In this document: in pieces, positions 7,828 through 14,828 of the stretch
Position numbering within the stretch: position 1 is the first letter of the stretch
How the letters are laid out: every line of letters begins with the position of its first letter
Assembly: GCF_014279795.1 (NCBI RefSeq)
Contig: NZ_CP047945.1
Coordinates: 330,572-394,571, forward strand
Source of the DNA: Synechococcus sp. PROS-7-1
GTDB lineage: Bacteria > Cyanobacteriota > Cyanobacteriia > PCC-6307 > Cyanobiaceae
Reading direction: 5' to 3'
DNA length: 64,000 nt
Translations under genes and position numbers: made by a program
Notes under the pieces: model-generated
The model's database searches: none
The model's input: only the letters and a program-made list of their open reading frames with translations
Told to the model about the DNA's origin: nothing

Positions 7828-9334
7828 TCAACACCAAAGGCGTGACCGGAACGGCTGAAATCACAATGAAGGCCTGCAGAGCATTAATCGACGTGCTGTC
7901 TCCCAGGCTGGTGCCGATGCGCAGCAGTACCAGGGTGAGGCTGCCAATCATCAGAGCCCAGAACAGGCGCAGAAGTGCGGGTGGCTTTCGCTGGGCACTC
8001 ACCACCATGGCGGCGGCGTAGCTCATCGAGTCGGCGCTGGTGGCCATGAACAGCACCACCAGAATCAAGCCAACAGGAATCAGCAGCCAGGGGAGTGGGA
8101 GCTGGCCAAGGATGGCGAGCAGAGCGCCCGCTTCGCCACTGGCAGCAAGAGGTCCACTGATGGCTCCTGGATTGCTCAGCTCCAGTTGCATGCCCGTGCC
8201 CCCCAGCAGGGTGAACCAAAGATTGGTCACGATTGGGCAGAGGATTGCCACGGCCAGCACCAGTTCGCGCAGGGTTCGGCCCCGGCTAACCCCTGCGGTG
8301 AACAGCCCCATCAAGGGGGCGTATCCCAGAAACCAGCCCCAGTAGAACACCGTCCAGGCATTGACCCAGTTGTCGGGTCCACGGTTGGGAGCCAGAGCCA
8401 TCGGCACCAAGTTGCTCACGTAGAGCGTGAAGGAACTGGCGAAGTGTTGAATCAGCCAAAGCCTTGGCCCCAGCAGAAGCAAGGCCGCGGCGAGGCCGAG
8501 CGTGAGCCAAACGTTCACTTCCGACAGCCACTTGATGCCCCGTTGAATCCCACTCACCGTGGAGGTGGCGAACACGGCGGTGAGCAGGACCACCACCAGC
8601 GACTGCAGGCCCGCGCTATCGCTGAGGCCTGGGAGCATGCCCGCGGCATTGCTGAGCTGCAGTGATAAGAAGCCGAGCGGCCCCACCGTGCCGGCAATGG
8701 CTGCCACCACAGACAGTCCGTCGGCGAGGTCTCCAAGCGGACCTTCGACCCATCGATGGGGAAGCAGTCCCACCAGAAGGGTGCGAGGCCGCAGCGGTTC
8801 ACCGCGTTGTTCCTGGATTGAGAGGGTGATCGTGACCGTGGTGGCCACCAGTGCCCATGCCAGAAATCCCCAGTGCAGGAAGCTCACGGCTAAAGAGGGA
8901 TCGACGGCTGCGGCTGTGGAGCCTTCAACGTTGCTGAAGTAAGGCGCCGGAGTGCGGAAGTGGAACAGCGGTTCAGCCGCTGACCAGAACACCCCGCCAC
9001 CGGCCAGCAGCGTGCAGATCAGCACGGCGCACCAGTCAAAGAATTTCAGGCTTGGTTTGGCGTCGACGCCTCCCAAACGCAGGCGGCCCACTGGACTGAT
9101 CGCCATCACCACGGCGATCACGAACAGCAACAGCACCATCCACTGCCACAAGCCGCCCAGGGATCCACTGACAATGGCCTTACCGGAGCTGGTGAATTGC
9201 TGGGCCAGTGCGAGGTCAACGGCCGCCAGCACCAGAAAGGCCAGCAGCGGGCCAGCACCGATCCAGAGGGGCGGGCGACGCCACCAGGGCCCTGCTGAAA
9301 CAGGTCCGTCGCCGAGGTTGGTTTGATCGCTCAC
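7754..9334 (-). CDS. BCCT-family betaine-type transporter
   Basis: A 526-residue secondary transporter with about 12 membrane helices of the betaine/choline/carnitine family. Family hallmarks include A-G-G-G-V-F-W-S-A-A-E-P-L near 111-123 and W-T-V-F-Y-W-G-W-F near 327-335. Against the BetP sequence I recall, the aromatic prism residues Trp189 and Trp194 are kept (W155, W160), but Tyr197 becomes V163 and Trp374 becomes F335. It is the last gene of the SABATH-dehydrogenase-flavoenzyme operon, 35 bp after the flavoenzyme. Uptake or recapture of a betaine-like solute is inferred; the changed prism hints at a substrate other than glycine betaine. Confidence 0.9.
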   Translation of the reverse strand: MSDQTNLGDGPVSAGPWWRRPPLWIGAGPLLAFLVLAAVDLALAQQFTSSGKAIVSGSLGGLWQWMVLLLFVIAVVMAISPVGRLRLGGVDAKPSLKFFDWCAVLICTLLAGGGVFWSAAEPLFHFRTPAPYFSNVEGSTAAAVDPSLAVSFLHWGFLAWALVATTVTITLSIQEQRGEPLRPRTLLVGLLPHRWVEGPLGDLADGLSVVAAIAGTVGPLGFLSLQLSNAAGMLPGLSDSAGLQSLVVVLLTAVFATSTVSGIQRGIKWLSEVNVWLTLGLAAALLLLGPRLWLIQHFASSFTLYVSNLVPMALAPNRGPDNWVNAWTVFYWGWFLGYAPLMGLFTAGVSRGRTLRELVLAVAILCPIVTNLWFTLLGGTGMQLELSNPGAISGPLAASGEAGALLAILGQLPLPWLLIPVGLILVVLFMATSADSMSYAAAMVVSAQRKPPALLRLFWALMIGSLTLVLLRIGTSLGDSTSINALQAFIVISAVPVTPLVLITLWTAPRLAWKEWQQRQQAPGSS

Positions 9335-9369
9335 GAAAACGCTTTAACGAAGAATTGACAGGTCGCGCT

Positions 9370-10557
9370 TCAGGCGCGCACGGCCTCGCGCTGGTGACTC
9401 CAGCAGGAGAGATCCACGGCCGGTGATTCTCCACAGGCCAATCGGGCGAGGGAATCGCCGACGAGCGGAGCAAATTTGAACGCCTGGCCTGAGCCCCCGG
9501 CAAACAGGCTGAGCTTTGGCGTGAGGCGATCAAGAACGAAGTTCACATCGCTCGTCATGGAGTACGGGCTCATCACCGTCTCCACCCGTTGCTGCACTCC
9601 GTCGAGTTCGTTGAACAGGAAGGTGTCGAGAAGTTCGACCAGTCGAGCCGGGGCTTCACTGCACATGGCATTCGGTTCAGCAACCCGCAGCTCCTTGGGA
9701 GCCCAGTCGATACCGGCCTTGATGCGCGGCCGTCCTTCCGCCGTGTGGCTGAGTACAGGGAATCCGTAGTACAGGCCGCCATCGTCGCCGCGTTCCCGTT
9801 GGAAGCAGAACCATTGCGGATAGCGATCCGCCAGGGAGGGGGCAACGGTGTAATGCGCCCACAACATGGGCCAGATCTCGAGCTTTGGAGACAGACCCAG
9901 AGGGGCCAGCAACAGATCGCTCCAGATGCCGCAAGCCACCACCACCTGATCGGCGGCGATGTGATGACCGTCGACCAATGTGACGCCGCCGCCGTCGGCA
10001 TCAACACCCTTCACTGGAGTGTCTTCCAGAAGGCGATGACCCGCCTGTTCCGCTGTGCGCCGCCAGTGGGCGATCACCTTGTCGCTGCGTACCGCTCCGG
10101 CGGTGGGTTCGAATAAACCTGTGAAGTCGGGCTTGGGTTTGAGCGGAAAGCGTTCGGCGATCTCCTTTGCGCTCAGAGCCTCGTAAGGAATGTTCTGTTC
10201 ATCCATCACCCGCCGGGCGCCAGGGATGGACCCTTCGATGGTTTCTTCGTCCCAGCTTTCGCCGTAGAACAGCAATCCGTGGGTTTCCCGCAGGGGCTCT
10301 CCGGCGTGCTTCTCTTCCTCTCGCCAGAGCCGATTGGCTTCCTGGGCCAGGCGGCAGAGCACCGGGTCGGAATACATTTCCCGGAACATGCGGGTTTCGC
10401 CGAAGCTGCTGGCCCGTGCATGGGCCAGGGTCTTCGCTTCCAGTAGCACCACATCACGCACTCCTCGCCGAGCCAGAGCGGCTGCACAGCTCAGACCGGC
10501 CATACCGCCACCGACGATCACGACCTCGGCTTGGACAGGCATTGGTGGTTGGCTCAT
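9370..10557 (-). CDS. Monomeric sarcosine oxidase/NikD-family flavoprotein amino-acid oxidase
   Basis: A 395-residue FAD amine oxidase. G-G-G-M-A-G at 16-21 binds FAD; S-S-F-G-E-T-R near 50-56, G-L-Y-Y-G-F-P near 261-267 and F-K-F at 360-362 match the MSOX/N-methyltryptophan-oxidase family. The cysteine that normally carries covalent FAD aligns with Ser330 in M-S-P-Y-S-M-T, so FAD is probably non-covalent. The MSOX active-site His269 aligns with Asp284, and Glu100 and Lys361 sit where NikD has Glu101 and Lys358, as I recall them. NikD oxidises piperideine-2-carboxylate to picolinate. The start overlaps the dehydrogenase stop (ATGA), indicating translational coupling. Plain sarcosine oxidase remains possible. 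Confidence 0.85.
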   Translation of the reverse strand: MSQPPMPVQAEVVIVGGGMAGLSCAAALARRGVRDVVLLEAKTLAHARASSFGETRMFREMYSDPVLCRLAQEANRLWREEEKHAGEPLRETHGLLFYGESWDEETIEGSIPGARRVMDEQNIPYEALSAKEIAERFPLKPKPDFTGLFEPTAGAVRSDKVIAHWRRTAEQAGHRLLEDTPVKGVDADGGGVTLVDGHHIAADQVVVACGIWSDLLLAPLGLSPKLEIWPMLWAHYTVAPSLADRYPQWFCFQRERGDDGGLYYGFPVLSHTAEGRPRIKAGIDWAPKELRVAEPNAMCSEAPARLVELLDTFLFNELDGVQQRVETVMSPYSMTSDVNFVLDRLTPKLSLFAGGSGQAFKFAPLVGDSLARLACGESPAVDLSCWSHQREAVRA

Positions 10558-11609
10558 GCCGCGTCTCCGAAACTCAGGCCGATCGGATCATGTTCCGGTT
10601 CTGCAGCCACTTCCACCAGGGCAGCCCCCACCGACAAGCCCTGATCACGCTGATTGAGATAGTTGGCGGCGCGTTGGCGCACTTCCTGGCGAACGAAGGC
10701 ATAGACATCGTTCGCACCTGCTCCTTCCCAGGCGTCCGGTGAAAAGCGTTCGATCGAATCGGCAATCACGGCGCCGGCATTGACCAGCGGGTCGGGAAGC
10801 ACCCGAATGCTGCGACGGCGCAGCTCGTCCGCGATCTGGGGTTGCTGGAAGGGGGCATTCGCTGCCGGTACCACCGCAGCAACCTTCAGGGCAGAGGCCA
10901 TGTCTGCGTTAATCAGCCCGGAGATGGAGCATGGGATCAGCAAATCCACCTTGATCTCCCACCACGGGCAGTTGCTTGGCAGGGGTGTGGCTCCAGGGAA
11001 ACTCGCGCGCGATCGGTCGAGATCGGCGGTGAACACGGTCCAACCGTGTTGGACCAGCACGCGGGCGACTGTGCCCCCCACGGCGCCGCAGCCATGGACA
11101 AGAGCGCGGCCAGGGGTGGCCTGACTGAGCTCAGCGTCCAACACGGCTTCAACGGCGCCCAAGGTTCCGTGGGCTGTGGCGGCACTGGCGTCCACCGGAC
11201 TTCCCACAGCAGCCAGCACATGGGGGGTGAGCGCCGTCAGGCGCTCCATGTCTTCCAGGCTGGTGTTCAGATCACAGCCAGTGATCATGGCGCCATCGAG
11301 AGATTCGAGTAGGCCGGCGGTGACGTGGATCAGTTCGTCCTTGACAGCCGCCGGTTCAGCGGCGCGCGCCACGATCTTGCCTCCGGCGAACCCCGTTCCG
11401 TAGAGGTCATGCTTGTGCGTCATCAGTCCAGCCAGACGTTCTCCGTCGGCGATGCACGCCTCGTCGCTTGGATAGTTGAGTAAACGCAGTCCGCCATTGG
11501 CGGGGCGAGCGGCGTCGGTGTTCTCAGCGACAACAAACACGGACAGATGATCGGACACGTGCTCAGCAAGCACCGACACGGTCGGCTTGGTTCGGGTGGT
11601 GGTTGTCAT
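10554..11609 (-). CDS. Glu/Leu/Phe/Val-type amino-acid dehydrogenase
   Basis: A 351-residue NAD(P)-dependent dehydrogenase of the leucine-dehydrogenase type. Lys66 (M-T-H-K), Lys78 (A-G-G-K) and Asp113 (G-C-D-L) align with leucine dehydrogenase Lys68, Lys80 and Asp115. The Rossmann motif G-C-G-A-V-G is at 173-178 with Asp196/Asp198 at the end of the second strand, which favours NAD. It sits between the SABATH gene (1-nt TGATG overlap) and the flavoenzyme (4-nt ATGA overlap). Reversible oxidative deamination of an amino acid is inferred; lysine is the candidate if the homarine idea is right. Confidence 0.85.
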   Translation of the reverse strand: MTTTTRTKPTVSVLAEHVSDHLSVFVVAENTDAARPANGGLRLLNYPSDEACIADGERLAGLMTHKHDLYGTGFAGGKIVARAAEPAAVKDELIHVTAGLLESLDGAMITGCDLNTSLEDMERLTALTPHVLAAVGSPVDASAATAHGTLGAVEAVLDAELSQATPGRALVHGCGAVGGTVARVLVQHGWTVFTADLDRSRASFPGATPLPSNCPWWEIKVDLLIPCSISGLINADMASALKVAAVVPAANAPFQQPQIADELRRRSIRVLPDPLVNAGAVIADSIERFSPDAWEGAGANDVYAFVRQEVRQRAANYLNQRDQGLSVGAALVEVAAEPEHDPIGLSFGDAA

Positions 11610-12646
11610 CAGGCCACTTTCTCCATCATCTGGTGGTGTTCGACGTAATCAAGGCTCCACTCGCTCGGCGCATCGGCGATGCGTTGCTGGAGGCGCTCAT
11701 AGACCAGGTCAGCAGCTTTGTCGCCCGCAGCACTGGCGAAGCTGTGTCGACTCCAGCTGCGGATCGTGGCCATCAGGCCCGCCGCGAAGGTGGCTGTGTC
11801 GCCATCCTCGTTCCAGCGCCTGCGGTAAGGGCACTTCACGTACACCGTGCGTTCATCCACCAGACGCAGACCGTTGCTGTACGGCGCTGATGATTCATCT
11901 TTCAGCGGCGCCATGAATTCGTCAGGAGATTTGTAGAAGTTGAGCACCGTGCCATTGCGGTACTGCTCTTCACTGATCACTCCTTCGTCGGCCAATCCAC
12001 GCCAAATCTGATGCAATTGGTCGTGCACATTGCGTGTCTCGCCGCCGTTGTGTCCGAGATAGCGGCCTTCGTTGTCCCGTGACAGGTTCACGGTCAACAG
12101 ACGACCACCCACGATCAGCTCACGGCTGCGCAGTTCGAGCACGTAGGTCCAGTCCTTAAGAGCCTGGGCGGTGAAGCGCTGCAGAGCATCGGCGTCGCCC
12201 GAGGCCAGCACATGCGTATGGGTATTGAGGGGGCCGGGCGACTGGCTCAGCCAATGCATGGCTGTCGCAGAAAAGCCGAAGCTGATGGTGTTGGGGCCAA
12301 CAGAGGGCTCGTAAAAACTGCGGGCACTCACCAGAACGGTGGGCTTGGGCTCCCTGGGAATCTGCAGAGCCAGGTTTTCGGCCAGGGCCACGTTGTCGTT
12401 GCTTGGCAGGTCGTTGCCGATCAGCGTGAGGTGAGCCTGCGGTTGATTGCCGTGCAGGCGATCGAGGATCTGGTTCCAGAGCCCTACGGCGGTACCTCCA
12501 TCGGCTGCTCCGTAATCGATCAGCACGTGGCTGTCAGATAAAGGAAGTTGATCTACACAAGTCAGGGCCCAGTCCGAGGCGGCTTCGATGCAGAGGAGAG
12601 CGCCTTCGGTCTGCGCGCTGTAACCCGTGGTCATGGCAATGGCCAT
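11609..12646 (-). CDS. SABATH-family S-adenosylmethionine methyltransferase
   Basis: A 345-residue methyltransferase of the SABATH (Methyltransf_7) family, best known from plant carboxyl- and N-methyltransferases for salicylate, jasmonate, xanthines and nicotinate. Signs are the N-terminal Y-S-A-Q (Gln12), the SAM site I-D-Y-G-A-A-D-G-G at 43-51, F-S-A-T-A-M-H-W-L-S-Q-S-P around Trp132, and G-G-R-L-L-T-V near 187-193. Gln12 and Trp132 correspond to the pair that holds the substrate carboxylate in salicylate methyltransferase. First gene of a coupled operon behind a CRP-type palindrome. ATG at residue 5 is an alternative start. The substrate is not known; picolinate is proposed. Confidence 0.87.
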   Translation of the reverse strand: MAIAMTTGYSAQTEGALLCIEAASDWALTCVDQLPLSDSHVLIDYGAADGGTAVGLWNQILDRLHGNQPQAHLTLIGNDLPSNDNVALAENLALQIPREPKPTVLVSARSFYEPSVGPNTISFGFSATAMHWLSQSPGPLNTHTHVLASGDADALQRFTAQALKDWTYVLELRSRELIVGGRLLTVNLSRDNEGRYLGHNGGETRNVHDQLHQIWRGLADEGVISEEQYRNGTVLNFYKSPDEFMAPLKDESSAPYSNGLRLVDERTVYVKCPYRRRWNEDGDTATFAAGLMATIRSWSRHSFASAAGDKAADLVYERLQQRIADAPSEWSLDYVEHHQMMEKVA

Positions 12647-12698
12647 AGACCTCGTCAGCGACAGCGTTCACGGTACAGGAGTCATCTGTCAGGACTTC

Positions 12699-12712
12699 GT
12701 GACATAGGTCAC
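12699..12712. promoter_or_regulatory. CRP/FNR-type palindrome upstream of the SABATH operon
   Basis: GTGACATAGGTCAC fits the CRP-family core GTGA-N6-TCAC exactly. It lies in the 76-bp gap between the rdgB stop and the SABATH start, 52 bp before the start codon. A cyclic-nucleotide or other CRP-family regulator is inferred; the flanking bases (C/C) deviate from the full TGTGA-N6-TCACA. Confidence 0.5.
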
Positions 12713-12722
12713 CACGGTAGCC

Positions 12723-13316
12723 TCAGGCCTTGAAGAGGAGTTGCCGGAGCTGGGGTTCCAGCAGGGCGAAGGCCCGGCCCCGGTGGCCTTGCGCTTTCTT
12801 CTCGGGTGTGGACATTTCGGCGAAGGTGCGTGCGGTGTCATCCACCTCGAAGATCGGGTCATACCCGAAGCCCCCCTCGCCTCTGGGGCTTCGGGTGATC
12901 TGTCCTTCGCAGCGTCCCTGCACCTCCAGCAGCACGCCATCGCCAGGTGCCGCCAGACATAAGGCGGCACAAAAATGCGCGCTTCGGTTGTCCTGATCTT
13001 TTAGAGCCTCGAGCAGTCGGCTGATGCGTTCCGGGTCGGTTGGGGCATAGCGGGCGGAATGCACCCCAGGGGCTCCGTTGAGAGCGTCAACGCTCAAGCC
13101 AGAGTCGTCCGCGAGGGCCCAGGACTCGGTGGCGTTGGCGACGGCTAAGGCTTTCAAGCGGGCATTGGCCGCGAATGTCTGCCCCGTTTCCTCCACCTCC
13201 AGCCCCTCCGGTTGGGCGGTGATTCGAAGCGGAAGACTGCTCAGAAGGTGTTCGAACTCTCGGATCTTGCCGCGATTGCCACTGGCGATCACCAACGTTC
13301 GCGGGGACGGACTCAT
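12723..13316 (-). CDS. rdgB: XTP/dITP diphosphatase (RdgB/HAM1)
   Basis: A 197-residue house-cleaning pyrophosphatase that removes non-canonical purine nucleotides. Starting at ATG 13316 it opens T-L-V-I-A-S-G-N-R-G-K, with A-L-A-D-D-S-G-L-S-V-D, G-A-P-G-V-H-S-A-R and G-F-G-Y-D-P-I-F, the standard Ham1 motifs. The longer upstream reading frame is only overlap with the mutase. Its ATG overlaps the stop of the upstream phosphohexomutase (ATGA). Confidence 0.95.
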   Translation of the reverse strand: MSPSPRTLVIASGNRGKIREFEHLLSSLPLRITAQPEGLEVEETGQTFAANARLKALAVANATESWALADDSGLSVDALNGAPGVHSARYAPTDPERISRLLEALKDQDNRSAHFCAALCLAAPGDGVLLEVQGRCEGQITRSPRGEGGFGYDPIFEVDDTARTFAEMSTPEKKAQGHRGRAFALLEPQLRQLLFKA

Positions 13317-14776
13317 GCTGCCTCCGCGAAGCTGCGGGCCCAGGCGAGCACTTCGGCTACACGCCCAGCGTCTGGCGCCTCGCAGTAGAGGCGCAACAGC
13401 GGTTCGGTTCCAGAGAAACGGAGCATTAGCCAATGGCTTGGGCCGAGTCGCAGTTTCACCCCATCGGTGGTGATCACCTCCTGAACGGCAACACCAGCCA
13501 CCGTCTGCGGTGGCTGGTCCCCAAGCAGTGCCTCGAGGCGGCGGCGCGAGGCCATATCGGGCAGGCGCAGGTCGAGGCGGTCGTAATGGCCGGCACCTCC
13601 GCAACGATCCCGCAATGCCTCGAGGCGTTTCCCCAGAGGCTTGCCGCCCTCCACAAGAGCCTCAAGAACCAACATCGCTGCGAACAGGGCGTCCCGTTCC
13701 GGTAGGTGCATGCCGAAGCCGACGCCGCCGGATTCCTCGCCGCCGATCAAGACATCTCCGCTCAACATCTCGGCAGCGATGTACTTGAAGCCCACGGGCA
13801 GTTCGAGCACGGTTCGACCGAGATCCTCGGCAACCAGGCGCATCAGGTCAGAGCCGCTCACGGTCTTCACAACAGTGCCCGGCAGCTTTCTGGACCCTGC
13901 CAGATGGTCGATCAGAAGAGGCATTAACTGCTGGGTGCTGCAGAAACAACCGGTTTCATCAACGGCCGCGATCCTGTCACCATCGCCATCGAACACCAGG
14001 CCGACGGCGGGCTCACCTGCCTGCGTGGAGGCCTGCACGGCGGCGATCAACTGTTCCAGATGGGGGGCCAGAGGTTCCGGCGGGCATCCTCCGAAGAGGG
14101 GATCGCGGACACTGCGAATTTCGGAGACGATTCCTTTCGCCTCTGCACCAAGGAGGTCCTGCACACAGCCGGCGGCGGAGCCGTGCATTGGATCCACGAT
14201 CACCTTCAGGCCCATGGATCTCAGGCCCTGAGTGATAGCGCTCAAATCAAGCTTGTTGCGCAGGCCCTGGAGATGCTCGTCCCGAGCATCAAAACGGGGC
14301 AGGTCACCAGCGACAGGAACGGTGATTCCCCCTGCGGCCAGCCGCTGTTCCACCGCAGCCGTGAATTCACCCTCCACGGAGCCGCCGAAGGGCCCTTTGA
14401 TCTTCAGGCCCAACCATTCCGGTGGGTTGTGACTGGCGGTGATCACGAGGGCGCCGAGGGCTTGGCGCTGCACCACAGCCCAGCTGCAGGCGGGAGTGGG
14501 CACCGGTGCGGTCGTAAGCAAGGGATCCAATCCGGCCCCGCGGACGGCCGCGGCGATCGCTTCGGCCAGCTCAGGAGCCAGAAAACGCCGGTCATAACCG
14601 ATCACGACCGTGCGGCTTTTAAGGCTCTCAGGTGCCTGATAGGCCAGTTCCCGGGCGGCTGCCGCCGCGACCGGCAGCAGCCGCTCCACGGTGATGTCCA
14701 CCCCGAGAATTCCGCGCCACCCATCGGTTCCGAAACGGATTGGTGCTGCCGTCAAGGGAAGAGGAGCCGACGCCAT
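13313..14776 (-). CDS. Phosphoglucomutase/phosphomannomutase family protein
   Basis: A roughly 487-residue alpha-D-phosphohexomutase. ATG 14776 is chosen because the upstream extension would run into the divergent nuclease gene and lacks homology. Motifs: F-G-T-D-G-W-R-G at the N-terminus, phosphoserine loop T-A-S-H-N-P-P, metal loop F-D-G-D-G-D-R and sugar loop G-G-E-E-S-G-G, then the phosphate-binding R-F-S-G-T-E-P near the C-terminus. It interconverts hexose 1- and 6-phosphates, probably glucose or mannose. A second paralogue, glmM, lies at the right end of the window. Confidence 0.9.
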   Translation of the reverse strand: MASAPLPLTAAPIRFGTDGWRGILGVDITVERLLPVAAAAARELAYQAPESLKSRTVVIGYDRRFLAPELAEAIAAAVRGAGLDPLLTTAPVPTPACSWAVVQRQALGALVITASHNPPEWLGLKIKGPFGGSVEGEFTAAVEQRLAAGGITVPVAGDLPRFDARDEHLQGLRNKLDLSAITQGLRSMGLKVIVDPMHGSAAGCVQDLLGAEAKGIVSEIRSVRDPLFGGCPPEPLAPHLEQLIAAVQASTQAGEPAVGLVFDGDGDRIAAVDETGCFCSTQQLMPLLIDHLAGSRKLPGTVVKTVSGSDLMRLVAEDLGRTVLELPVGFKYIAAEMLSGDVLIGGEESGGVGFGMHLPERDALFAAMLVLEALVEGGKPLGKRLEALRDRCGGAGHYDRLDLRLPDMASRRRLEALLGDQPPQTVAGVAVQEVITTDGVKLRLGPSHWLMLRFSGTEPLLRLYCEAPDAGRVAEVLAWARSFAEAA

Positions 14777-14828
14777 AGGAAGCCTGCAATGCACTGGATC
14801 TAGCAGCCGGCCGCCGTAACGTCGGCCC

